DNA from: Aureococcus anophagefferens
Taxonomy: Eukaryota; Sar; Pelagophyceae; Pelagomonadales; Pelagomonadaceae
Assembly: GCF_000186865.1 (NCBI RefSeq)
Contig: NW_008705575.1
Location: forward strand, 49,012 to 80,655
Length of the DNA: 31,644 nucleotides
Direction of reading: 5' to 3'
The translations under genes were made by a program, and so were the position numbers. The notes beneath the pieces are model-generated. The model was not told the origin of the DNA and did not search any database. It saw nothing but the letters and a program-made list of their open reading frames with translations. How positions within the stretch are numbered: the first letter of the stretch is position 1; every line of letters begins with the position of its first letter. Shown here one piece after another: positions 16,411 to 24,918 of the stretch.

Positions 16411-17651
16411 TTACGCGTCCGCGAAGGTCGACGGTCGGCTCGCGCAGCAGTCCCAGGCCGGCGGCTCGTCGCAGAAGCGCTCGGGCCGGAAGGCGCCCGT
16501 GAAGGGCGTGTTCGGGCAGTGGCGGCACTGCTCCACCTCCGGCGGCGGGCACGCGTCGCCGTTGGACGGCGGCGCCGGGGCGGCCGCCGCGCGCGTCGCG
16601 TTCGCGGCCGCGCGGAAGTCGTTGGGGATGAGCTGCTGCGCCGGCTCGTCGAAGACGGCCCAGGTGTGGGAGAAGTAGGCGAAGACCGCGCGGACCGCGC
16701 GCCGCGCGGGCGAGTCCTGCTCCGCGAGCTGCGCCTTGCGACGCGACGGCGCGCGCCAGGACATGTTCCGCGCGGCGTCCGCGGCGGCCACGACGCCGCC
16801 GACGACCTGCGCGATACATATCGGTGGCGGTTTCGCGAGAGACCGCGGACGCGGCCGCGGCGGACGTCGCGCCAGTCCGACCGGTCCATCGCCGCCGCGT
16901 CGCGCGCCATGGACGCCGCGTGCGCCGCGAGGAGCACGGCGTGGGCGTGGGCGTTGCCGTCGAAGAGGCCGTGGGAGAAGACGCAGCTCGTGAAGTCGCG
17001 CCAGAGCACCAAGACCCGCATGCCCGTGACTCCTTTTACGAGCGCGGAGACGTCGAGGCGGTCGCTCCGGAGCAGGCGCGCGTACACGTCGTCGAGGGTC
17101 GCCTGCCAGGTCCCGCAGCGCCAGCACCGGTTGAGGTCGCCGCGCCGGTCGAGGCCGTAGCCCTTCCACGCGGGCGGGTAGCCGCCCGGGAAGCAGCTCT
17201 TGAGGTAGAGCGCCGCGAGGCGGTCCGGCGGGTGCAGCCGCCGCTCCGACGGATAGGACCTGTGCGACGCCACGGTTCCCCGAAAAATTTGCGACGGGAC
17301 GCCGCGGTCGCGCTCCCAGCCGTAGAGCGCGTAGAGCGCGCAGCGCCGGCCCTGCCGCGCGGGGGGATGGCCGAAGAAGGGCATCTCCGTGCGGTCGTCG
17401 CAGTCCGTGCGGTGCGCGACGGTCACGAGCTGGACCACGGGCGCGAGGAAGCCGTTGACGACGCCGTGGTGGCCCGCGCCCTCGATGCCGGACACGAAGA
17501 CGTCGAGGCGCTTGTACTTGCCATAGAGTGGCGTCCGATGCCACTCCGCGGCCTGGTCCTTGATCGCGCAGACGCCGGGCGGCGGCGCGCCGGGCGCGCG
17601 CGCGTCAAACCGGCGCAGCAGCAGCAGCGCCGCGAAGAGGCGCGCCGCCAT
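16411..17651 (-). CDS. Putative sulfotransferase-like secreted or membrane-anchored protein, spliced
   Basis: Proposed exons 16866-17651 and 16411-16806, giving 393 residues. The N terminus (MAARLFAALLLLRRFDARA) could be a signal peptide or anchor. RLDVFVSGIEGAGHHGVVNG resembles a sulfotransferase 5'-phosphosulfate loop, and RVLVLWRDFTSCVFSHGLFD resembles the RDxxxxxxS region that follows it in that family. Several Cys pairs (RCWRCG, QCRHCPN, WDCCAS) suggest disulphides in an extracellular domain. The frame must change near 16810-16866. A phase-0 GT-AG intron of 59 nt (16807-16865) or 44 nt (16807-16850) joins RDV-type sequence to VVGGVVAAADAARNM. This intron lacks introner ends. Domain assignment is tentative; another Golgi glycan-modifying enzyme is possible. 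Confidence 0.55.
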
Positions 17652-17758
17652 ATCGCGCGCAGCACTCTAGTGCGGTGACACCATGCTGCCCATGGTTCGC
17701 ACAGTGAAGTCAGGTTGACGGTTCCTCCGAGGTTTCAAATAGTCGATCTACGCCCTCT

Positions 17759-19396
17759 TTAGTACTCGACGCCCTCGTCCTCGAGGACCTTCTTCGCGAT
17801 GGGGAGGAACTCCTTCGTGCAGGAGATCGGGTGGTTCATCATGAGGCCGATGCCGCGGATGAAGACGCAGAGCCGGCTCGGCATGACGATCATGGGCACG
17901 ACCTCGTCCCAGGGGTCCAAGGCGTACATCTTGTCCATGAACTGCTGGAAGTTGAGCCCGTCCGTGACGTCCTTGCCGTCGCGGTCGAGGCTGAACGTGA
18001 GCATCTTCACGCGGCAGAGATCCGTGTTGTAGCGCGACCGCATGCCAATCTCCGCCGCGAGGCTCCGGAGCTTCGCGACGTCCTCCGTCGCGAGGGCGAC
18101 GTAGCAGCGGCAGAGCCAGTGGCGCTCCGCGTCACTGAGGCGCTTCACCTGGCCGTAGTCGATGCAGCCGATCGCGCCGTTTTCCAGCAGCAGGAAGTTG
18201 CCCGCGTGCGGGTCGCCGTTGAAGAGGCCGTCGACGAGGAGCTCGTGGCCGTGGACGGCGCAGAGCGTCGACATGACGCGCGCGGGGTTGAAGTCGCCGA
18301 GCAGGGGCGCCGCGTAGGCCGGCAATTCCGCGCCGCGTAACCGCGCGGCCGCGCGCCGCAGGAAGACGCCGCAGTTGACCAGCGCGCAGCGGCAGCGGTC
18401 GGCGACGCGAAAGGCGTCCAAAGCCAGCGCCGACGGCCCCGCGTAGGGCTCCGGGTAGCCCTCGCGCTCGAACTTGTCCACCATGCGCTTCTTCAGAGTT
18501 TCGAAGGGCACGCCCTCGCGCGCGGCGGCGCGGTCGCCCAGGCGCTGGATGCCGTCGACCAAGTTCTCGCCCCGCATGTAGGACATCACCAAAACGTCCT
18601 TCGTGCAGAGCTCCGCCACGGGCCGCGGGACGTCGACGGCGCCCCGTCGAACATGGGAGTCGCGGACGAAGCCGGCGCGCTTCAAATTCGCGCGGACCTC
18701 CGCCAAATGCTTCGCCTCGGCCCGGTAGTCGAACTCCGTCGCGAACTGGGCCTCGATCTCGTCCAAAATCGCGACCTGCTCCGGCGCGAGGAGCGTCGCC
18801 GCGCGCTTCCCGTTGCGGATGTCGTCGCGCATGATCCGCTCGTTGCCCGCGCCGTACTGCACCTTGACGGCGACCTCCCGGCCGTCGAGGAGCGTCGCGC
18901 GGTGCACCTGGCCGATGGACGCGGAGCCCAGCGGTGTGTCGTCGAAGGTCTTGAAAATTTCATGGATGGATTCGACGTCGTAACTTCTGCGTATGGTATC
19001 GCGCACGAGGTCCGTCGCCTGCGGCGGCACCGCGTTCTCCAGCGTCCGCAGCTCCTTGGTCCAGACGTCGGGCACGATGTCGGGCCGCAGCGCGAGGAAC
19101 TGGCCGAGCTTCACGTAGGAGCCCAGCATGCGGCGCATGCACGCGACCGTCGGTTGCGCGTGTTGCTCGTGGAGCGCGGCCCACTCGGCGTCTTCCAGGG
19201 CCGGGTTCTCGTGGCCGTTCCAGTCGCGGCGCAGCTTCTGCTTCTGCTCGAGGACGCGGTAGGCGATAATCACGGGCGCCATCTCGCTGTAGAGCACGAA
19301 GGTGCGCTGGGCCGTCGTCGGGTCGCCGGCGTAGAAGGCGCCGCAGCCCAGGGCGCCGAAACCGGCGGCGCCCGCGGCGGCGCGGCGCAGGGCCAT
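17759..19396 (-). CDS. ABC1/ADCK/UbiB-family atypical kinase
   Basis: A 545-residue protein. The family is associated with ubiquinone or plastid quinone and lipid metabolism in mitochondria and plastids. The N terminus (MALRRAAAGAAGFGALGCGA) is basic and hydrophobic, compatible with an organelle-targeting or membrane segment. Family motifs in order: KLGQ (residues 96-99) within SYVKLGQFLALRPDIVP; the nucleotide loop PLGSASIGQVHRA (about 155-167); the lysine in VAVKVQ (about 178); EFDYRAEAKHL; the catalytic NGDPHAGNF; and the metal-binding IDYG. An insertion between VDKFEREGY and the catalytic loop is rich in Arg and Ala. All key residues are present, so the protein should be functional. The gene is head-to-head with the CFAP52-like gene across the assembly gap. 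Confidence 0.92.
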   Translation of the reverse strand: MALRRAAAGAAGFGALGCGAFYAGDPTTAQRTFVLYSEMAPVIIAYRVLEQKQKLRRDWNGHENPALEDAEWAALHEQHAQPTVACMRRMLGSYVKLGQFLALRPDIVPDVWTKELRTLENAVPPQATDLVRDTIRRSYDVESIHEIFKTFDDTPLGSASIGQVHRATLLDGREVAVKVQYGAGNERIMRDDIRNGKRAATLLAPEQVAILDEIEAQFATEFDYRAEAKHLAEVRANLKRAGFVRDSHVRRGAVDVPRPVAELCTKDVLVMSYMRGENLVDGIQRLGDRAAAREGVPFETLKKRMVDKFEREGYPEPYAGPSALALDAFRVADRCRCALVNCGVFLRRAAARLRGAELPAYAAPLLGDFNPARVMSTLCAVHGHELLVDGLFNGDPHAGNFLLLENGAIGCIDYGQVKRLSDAERHWLCRCYVALATEDVAKLRSLAAEIGMRSRYNTDLCRVKMLTFSLDRDGKDVTDGLNFQQFMDKMYALDPWDEVVPMIVMPSRLCVFIRGIGLMMNHPISCTKEFLPIAKKVLEDEGVEY

Positions 19397-19529
19397 GGTC
19401 GAGCGATTTGTGTGTGTTGCCACTCGAGCTCGGCGCGACCGCTGCGCCTGTGCGACGCGCTGCGACGACGCGCTTCGTCGACGCAGCTCGTCGACGCGGC
19501 TCGTGCTGAGGAGGATGACAAGGTTCGCA
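19397..19529. other. Short intergenic region before the gap
   Basis: Promoter side of the ABC1 gene. It contains clustered CGTCGACGC-type direct repeats (19477-19500) immediately before the unsequenced stretch, which may explain the assembly break. The start of the CFAP52-like gene may lie here or in the gap. Confidence 0.4.
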
Positions 19530-19727
19530 NNNNNNNNNNNNNNNNNNNNNNNNNNNNNNNNNNNNNNNNNNNNNNNNNNNNNNNNNNNNNNNNNNNNNNN
19601 NNNNNNNNNNNNNNNNNNNNNNNNNNNNNNNNNNNNNNNNNNNNNNNNNNNNNNNNNNNNNNNNNNNNNNNNNNNNNNNNNNNNNNNNNNNNNNNNNNNN
19701 NNNNNNNNNNNNNNNNNNNNNNNNNNN
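19530..19727. other. Assembly gap (198 N)
   Basis: Unsequenced. It hides the 5' end of the CFAP52-like gene. The real length may differ from 198, so frames drawn across it are meaningless. Confidence 0.99.
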
Positions 19728-19729
19728 CG

Positions 19730-21845
19730 CACGCGCAGAAACTCCTCCGCGCGCACGACGAGCCCATCAGCGCGCTGGCCACGTCCGTCGACGGGTCGCT
19801 GCTCGCGTCGGGCCAGGTCGGGTCGACGCACATCCCGGGCTTCGCCGCGCCCGTCGTCGTCTGGGACCGCGTGTCGGAGCGCGCGCTCTTCAAACTGCGG
19901 GGCATCACGCAGCGCGTGAACATTTTGGAGTTCAGCGACGACATGCGCTTCCTCGCGGCCTGCGGCGAGGACTGCGTGCTCTACGTCTGGGACGCGACGA
20001 GCGGCGAGGTCGTCTTCGGCAAGCGCTACGCGAAGCGGCTCAGCCTCTTCCAGTGGATCGGCGCGATGGACCGGGGCCGCCGCCGCGTCTACCGCCTCGC
20101 GACGGCGGTGACGGGCGTCGCCGAGGTCGAGCACGGCGAGCTCAGCTTCGACGCGACGCGCCAGCAGTGGCAGCTCGCGTCCGCGCCCGTCGTCATGCCC
20201 GCCGCGGGCATGGCGCGCGAGTACAAGTGCTCCGCGCTCGCGACGTACCCGTCGCCCGACGGCGGCGAGCCGGAGAAGTACCTCCTCGCGGGGACCATGG
20301 AGGGCGACCTGCTCGTCATGCGCCTCGCGGCGCCCGCGCGCGACGACCCGACGCTCGACACCGCGCGGTCCAGTGTGGAAACCAACCACTGGTTCAGGGG
20401 GTCCTGACCAAACTTCAAACCTCTCTATCTCGGTCAAACCGAAGTCGATTCGGCTGATTTTTGGACGAATCGATTCCTCTTCTCGAGTTCTCGAGGCACA
20501 GCCGAAGATATTGCGTCGAAATGTTCGCATACGCTAACATTGAAGTCGGGTTGAAGATTTGGTTTCCACACAGGCGCGGTCCGGCGGCGTCTACCGCGCG
20601 TCCGTGCCCATCTGCACGGGCGGCCTCCTGGCCCTCGCGCTCAAGCCCGGCGGCGGCGCCGACGGCCGGCCGGCGGTCTTCGCCGGGGGCGGCGACGGCG
20701 TCGTGCGGCGCGTCGACGGCTACGACATGCGCTGGCGGCTCACGGACGAGGCCGCCGTCGACGGCGCGGTCGTCGCGATGTCGTTCGTCGACGGCGGCGA
20801 CGAGCTGCTCGTGGGCACGGACAGCGGGCGCACCTACCGCCTCCTGGCGGGCGATTTAGGCCAGCCCGCGAGCCCGCTCACGGTGTCGCACGTCGGCGTC
20901 CCGCGCGACGTCGCCTTCGGGGCTCGAGCGGACGTCTTCGCGTCGTGCGCGTCCGACGGGGAGGTCGTCGTCTGGGACCTGTCGACCTACGACGCCATCG
21001 CGACGACGAAGCGGGCCTGCGCCGCGCCCAAGGGGCGGCCGGCCGACGCGGCGGAGCGGCCGCGGCGCGTCGCGCAATTCGGAGACGGCGCGACGTGTTT
21101 GGCGTGGGTCACGGACGTCGCGGTCGTCGCGGGCTACGGCGACTGCCACGTGCGCTGCTTCTCCGCCGCCGACGGGGCGCTGGAGTGGGCCATCCCGACG
21201 GCGCACCGCCGGCCCGTGTCGGCCATCGCGTGCCACGTGGAGCAGAAACTGGCGTACCTCGTGACGGGCTCCGAGGACGGGTCCGTCCGCGTCTGGAACC
21301 TGTCGACGCGCGAGGTCATGATGCAGTTCGCCGAGCACCACAAGGGCGTCACGGGCCTGGTGGTGGACGCGGCGGACCCGCGGCTCTTCCACTCGGGGGG
21401 GCTCGACTGCGCGGTCTTCACGCACGACCTCCGGTCCGAGAAGCGCACGGTGTCGCACATGATGCGCGAGGGCGCCTTCACGGGCCTGAGCCAGCGCAAG
21501 GACAGCGAGCGCGAGCTCATCACCTGCGACGCCAACGGCCGCGTCCTCTTCTGGGACTGCGACGTGCCCGAGCCCATTCTGGGGGTGTCGGTGGACGGCA
21601 CGACCGTCGCCTGCGTCGCCGTGAGCCCCTCGGGCCGCTACTTCGTCCTCTGCCGCGACGAGATGCTCACGATCTTCGAGCTCGACGCAAACTCGGCGAC
21701 GGCGCACCCGAAGCCCATCGCCGAGGGCTGGGCCCACAGCGCCAACGTCACCAAGGTCCAGTGGAGCCCGGACGAGCGCCAGCTCGTCTCCATCGGCGCA
21801 GATTCTTGCATCTGCATCTGGAACTTCTTCGGCACCTCCGACTAG
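19730..21845 (+). CDS. CFAP52: CFAP52/WDR16-like WD40 protein (5' end in gap)
   Basis: Exons 19730-20362 and 20574-21845, at least 634 residues, with the start missing. CFAP52 is a conserved WD-repeat protein of ciliary doublet microtubules. The first visible residues, HDEPISALATSVDGSLLASG, followed by VVVWDRVSERALFKLR, match the early CFAP52 blades. Later blades include VFASCASDGEVVVWDLSTYD, GDCHVRCFSAADGALEWAIP, VTGSEDGSVRVWNLSTREV and the terminal HSANVTKVQWSPDERQLVSI followed by GADSCICIWNFF, which parallels the family's C terminus. Splicing across introner D joins LDTA to RSGGVYRAS in frame; a GT donor within the target duplication would shift the frame, so the GC donor is favoured. Orthology to CFAP52 rather than another double-propeller protein is likely but not certain. 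Confidence 0.82.
20371..20573 (-). mobile_element. Introner D in the CFAP52-like gene
   Basis: 203-bp element flanked by a perfect GCGCGGTC duplication (20363-20370 and 20574-20581). Ends are GTGTGGAAACCAA and, as complement, TTTGGTTTCCACAC followed by AG. The spliced intron is 20363-20573, phase 0, with a GC donor from the target copy. The body shares TTCAAACCTCT, TCGGTCAAA and TTCGGCTGATTTTTGGACGA with introner C, and the complement of the last block with A and B. A short hairpin, CCACTGGTT and GGGGTCCTGACC, near the left end is extra relative to C. Confidence 0.92.
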
Positions 21846-21904
21846 GGGAATCCCGCGCCGCGACGCGCGCGCCGCCCTCAACGGCGAGGCTTCTTAGAGA
21901 GGGT

Positions 21905-21924
21905 AAGATTTTGAGCGATTTTGC
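21905..21924 (+). promoter_or_regulatory. Array upstream motif, copy 1
   Basis: AAGATTTTGAGCGATTTTGC, 63 nt before the ATG. The array-wide motif is present although no tail-encoding unit lies upstream, so it belongs to the gene that follows it. Candidate promoter or leader element. Confidence 0.5.
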
Positions 21925-21987
21925 CCTTGCCGCCTTGAGGTCGAGACGAGAGACGAGTACGAGCTCAAGTGAAGTCGCCGCGTAGTC

Positions 21988-23046
21988 ATGTCGTGGCAGG
22001 AGAAGAAGTTGGAGTATGAGAATCGCATGGCCCGAGCGAGGGGCAAAAAACTCGACACCCTCAAGACCTGCACGATCTGCGGCGCCGACAAGGCCAAGGC
22101 GTGCCGAGGTTGCGGCACGACGGCCTACTGTTCGACGGACTGCCAACGCATCGACTGGCGCGATCGGGGCCACCGGAAGGTCTGCAAGAAAATCCAGGCC
22201 GCGGAGGCGGCGCGGGCCGAGGCGCCGACGCCCCCGCCGTCGCCGCCGCGGGACGTGTTCTACGGCCCCGCGCCGCGTTCGCACGCCGACGAGATCCGCG
22301 CGCGCATCGCCGCGGAGCACGAGGCGGCTCGTGCCCTGCGGGAGGCGAACCCGGAGCGGGAGCCGCTGTCGGCGCGGTGGGGCTCGCGGTGCCCGATCTG
22401 TCTCGAGGAGTGGGACGTGAATGCGAACACCGGGCTTCGCGTCTGTTGCTGCCGAAAGGTCTGCCAATCGTGCAACGACAAGATCGGCTTCAGCGCGTGT
22501 CCCCTCTGTCGTATACCGTGCCCAACGACCAATGCGGAAGCACTCGCGCAAATTCGCCGCCACGTGGAGAACGAGGTGCCGGAAGCGATTACGCATTTGG
22601 GAAATGTGTACCGTGTCGGTCAGTTGGGCCTTGTGAAATCCGATAAGAAAGCCGCGAAGATTTACCGGCGCGCCGTGGAACTCGGCAACGTGGACGCGAT
22701 GACATTTCTGGGGGACATGTACGACGAGGGTTTGGGCGTCAAGCTGGACAAGAAGAAGGCGGAGGAGCTGTATCGCACGGCCGCAGATCGGGGCCACGCA
22801 GTCGCGCAATGCAATTTGGCGTTTGTACTTGGTTCTCAGAAAAAAAAAGAGGAAGCGTTCCGGTACTGCGCGCTCGCGGCGGATCAAGGCTATACCTTTG
22901 CAGAGAACAACCTTGGCTGCTGTTACAGGGACGGAGCAGGCACGGAAGTCGACCTTGGCAAAGCCAGGTACTGGTTCGAGCGCGCCGCTGCCAAGGGCGA
23001 CGAGACAGCTACAAGGAACCTCGCGGCCCTCGACGCGCAAGCATAG
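21988..23046 (+). CDS. MYND / RING-like / Sel1-repeat protein, array copy 1
   Basis: 352 residues, first unit of the array. Basic coiled N terminus (1-27), MYND finger (Cys28, 31, 39, 42, 48, 52, His62, Cys66), Pro-rich linker (TPPPSPPRDVFYGPAPRSHA), RING-like domain (Cys135, 138, 153-155, 159, 162, 171, 174; no zinc-binding His seen) and four Sel1 repeats (about 199-233, 235-269, 271-305, 306-340). MYND and Sel1 modules bind proteins, and a RING-like domain may recruit a ubiquitin-conjugating enzyme; the role as a ubiquitin ligase adaptor is inference. The N-terminal 30 residues differ strongly from copies 2-6. Its RING segment (DVNANTGLRVCCCRKVCQSC) is shared with copy 6. Ends in a GCATAG context. 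No intron. Confidence 0.9.
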   Translation: MSWQEKKLEYENRMARARGKKLDTLKTCTICGADKAKACRGCGTTAYCSTDCQRIDWRDRGHRKVCKKIQAAEAARAEAPTPPPSPPRDVFYGPAPRSHADEIRARIAAEHEAARALREANPEREPLSARWGSRCPICLEEWDVNANTGLRVCCCRKVCQSCNDKIGFSACPLCRIPCPTTNAEALAQIRRHVENEVPEAITHLGNVYRVGQLGLVKSDKKAAKIYRRAVELGNVDAMTFLGDMYDEGLGVKLDKKKAEELYRTAADRGHAVAQCNLAFVLGSQKKKEEAFRYCALAADQGYTFAENNLGCCYRDGAGTEVDLGKARYWFERAAAKGDETATRNLAALDAQA

Positions 23047-23181
23047 CCTAATTCTTTACGCCTTTCCATCGCCCAAGCCCGAGATGCTGCGCTTGCGCGC
23101 GGGCGAGTCGCGCTTGGCCTTGGCGTCGTCGTCACGGCGTTCCACTCCGCGCCGACCTTCGCGGTCTGGTGCCTGGCGTAA
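23047..23181 (+). other. In-frame post-stop tail, copy 1 (disrupted)
   Basis: Directly after the TAG, the frame continues for 44 codons: a basic stretch (ARDAALARGR) and most of a membrane helix (VALGLGVVVTAFHSAP). It then hits TAA because 5 nt are missing relative to other units (near 23179). The acidic end (EDDDAEGDMENDV) survives in another frame. It looks like a decayed copy of the array-wide tail. Confidence 0.6.
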
Positions 23182-23553
23182 CACGAAGCCCGCCTGGCGC
23201 GAGGACGACGACGCCGAGGGGGACATGGAGAACGACGTGAACGCGATGCTGCAGGGGTCGGCTTAGCCCTGGGTAAGATTTTGAGCGATTTTGCTTAGCC
23301 GCGGCGCAGGGAAGGACCGAAGGGGGAGAGAACAGCGAAGGGGGGCGTAGGGAAGCGTCACGGGAGGACACGACTAGGGCGGAGGCGTACGCGAGCACGG
23401 CGACGAAGAGGGCACGACGACGTAGGGCGGCTACTGCTCGTAGGCGACGCCGAAGGTCCCGCCGGTGCCGCGGGCCGCGCGGGCGTGAGCGATTTTGCCT
23501 TTGCGATCGGCCGAGGAGCCTGAGCACGACGCAAGGACGCGCGATCTGAGATC
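23182..23553. promoter_or_regulatory. Upstream region of copy 2 with duplicated motif and unique insert
   Basis: The array motif AAGATTTTGAGCGATTTTGC is at 23275-23294, and its second half recurs at 23486-23498 (TGAGCGATTTTGC). Between them are about 190 nt of G/A-rich sequence absent from other units. The second half-motif is followed by the usual TTGCGATCGGCCGAGGAGCC leader. An insertion with duplication of the motif, or a fusion of two leaders, would explain it. Confidence 0.55.
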
Positions 23554-24606
23554 ATGGACCCGGAATTGATCAAGAAGAAGCGAGAGTACGAGGCGCGAAA
23601 AACCCGTACGAAGCTGGCGCTCAACATATGCACGATTTGCGGGAAGAAGGATGCCCGGCCCTGTAAAGGTTGCGGCACGACGGCCTACTGTTCGACGGAC
23701 TGCCAACGCATCGACTGGCGCGATCGGGGCCACCGGAAGGTCTGCAAGAAGATCCAGGCCGCGGAGGCGGCGCGGGCCGAGGCGCCGACGCCCCCGCCGT
23801 CGCCGCCGCGCGAGGTGCTCTACGGCCCCGCGCCGCGGTCGCACGCCGACGAGGTCCGCGCGCGCATCGCGGCGGAGCACGAGGCGGCCCGCGTGCGACG
23901 CGAGGCGAACCCGGAGCGGGAGCCGACGTCGGCACGGCTCGGGTCGCGGTGCCCGATCTGTCTCGAGGAGTGGGACGTGAATGTGAGGAACGTCTTTCGC
24001 GTCTGCTGCTGCCGGACGGTCTGCGAGTCGTGCGAGGGCAAGATCGGCACCGACGCGTGTCCCCTCTGTCGGTTACCGTGCCCAAATGATCCCGCGGAAC
24101 AGCTTGCGCAACTTCGCCGCCATGTGGAGAACGAGGTGCCGGAAGCGATTACGCATTTGGGAAGTGTGTACCGCGAAGGTTTGTTCGGCCTCGTGAAATC
24201 CGATAAGAAAGCCGCGAAGATTTGGAAGCGCGCCGTGGAGCTCAGAGATGTGCGGGCGATGGTATTTCTTGGTTCACTTTACGAGCATGGAAGTGGCGTC
24301 AAGCTGGACAAGAAGAAGGCGGAGCGGCTGTATCGCGCGGCCGCAGATCGGGGCCACGCGGTCGCGCAATTCAATGTAGGGATTTTACTTTTTTCTGAGG
24401 AGAAATTTGAAGAAGCGTTCCGGTACTACGCGCTCTCGGCGGATCAAGGCTATACCGCTGGAGAGAATAACCTTGGCTGCTGTTACTACTGTGGAAAAGG
24501 CACGGAAGTCGACCTCGGCAAGGCCAGATACTGGCTCGAGCGCGCCGCTGCCAAGGGCTACCAGCATGCTATAAACGCCCTCGAGGAACTCAACGCGCGA
24601 GTATAG
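23554..24606 (+). CDS. MYND / RING-like / Sel1-repeat protein, array copy 2
   Basis: 350 residues. Starts MDPELIKKKREYEARKTRTK, the N terminus shared by copies 2-6, followed by MYND (CTICGKKDARPCKGC, CSTDCQ, GHRKVC). RING-like segment variant: DVNVRNVFRVCCCRTVCESC, then CPLCRLPC. The Sel1 repeats differ from other units mainly at the surface positions: first repeat HLGSVYREGLFG, second FLGSLYEHG, third FNVGILLFSEEK, fourth NNLGCCYYCGKG. The linker between MYND and the Pro-rich region is KKIQAAEAARAEAP, as in copies 1 and 5. Intact, with no intron. Confidence 0.9.
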   Translation: MDPELIKKKREYEARKTRTKLALNICTICGKKDARPCKGCGTTAYCSTDCQRIDWRDRGHRKVCKKIQAAEAARAEAPTPPPSPPREVLYGPAPRSHADEVRARIAAEHEAARVRREANPEREPTSARLGSRCPICLEEWDVNVRNVFRVCCCRTVCESCEGKIGTDACPLCRLPCPNDPAEQLAQLRRHVENEVPEAITHLGSVYREGLFGLVKSDKKAAKIWKRAVELRDVRAMVFLGSLYEHGSGVKLDKKKAERLYRAAADRGHAVAQFNVGILLFSEEKFEEAFRYYALSADQGYTAGENNLGCCYYCGKGTEVDLGKARYWLERAAAKGYQHAINALEELNARV

Positions 24607-24831
24607 CCTAATTCCTTACGCCGCGTCGTCGCCCGAGCCCGAGATGCTGCGCTTTCGCGCGGGCGAGTCGCGCTTGGCCTCGGCGTCGTCGTCGCCGCGT
24701 TCCTCTCCGCGCCGACCTTCGCGGTCTGGACTCTGGCGTTCTTGGATGCGAAGCCTGCCCGGCGCAAGGACGACGACGCCGAGGGGTGCATGGAGAACGA
24801 CATGAGCGCGACGCTCTCGGGGTGGGCTTAG
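24607..24831 (+). other. In-frame post-stop tail, copy 2 (intact)
   Basis: 74 open codons directly after TAG: a basic segment (LRRVVARARDAALSRGR), a membrane helix (ALGLGVVVAAFLSAPTFAVW and on), then a charged tail (RRKDDDAEGCMENDM). The stop TAG is at 24829-24831. A candidate readthrough extension or a relic exon. Confidence 0.6.
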
Positions 24832-24840
24832 CCCTGGGGT

Positions 24841-24860
24841 AAGATTTTGAGCGATTTTGC
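24841..24860 (+). promoter_or_regulatory. Array upstream motif, copy 3
   Basis: AAGATTTTGAGCGATTTTGC, 58 nt before the ATG, followed by the CTTTGCGATCGGCCGAGG leader. Confidence 0.5.
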
Positions 24861-24918
24861 CTTTGCGATCGGCCGAGGGGCCTGAGGAGCGACGCAAGGA
24901 CGCGCGCGGGCAGAGGCC

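Noticed and set aside
16244..16819. N-terminal extension of the Las1 frame upstream of 16243
   Set aside because: Arg-rich low complexity over a duplication that is not a multiple of three, and it overlaps the coding end of the sulfotransferase-like gene. The Las1 domain starts right after the ATG at 16243.
17759..20530. Open frames that appear to run through the N gap on both strands
   Set aside because: N codons are not stops, so the frames are artificial. The ABC1 gene is limited to 17759-19396 and the CFAP52-like gene starts at or before the gap end.
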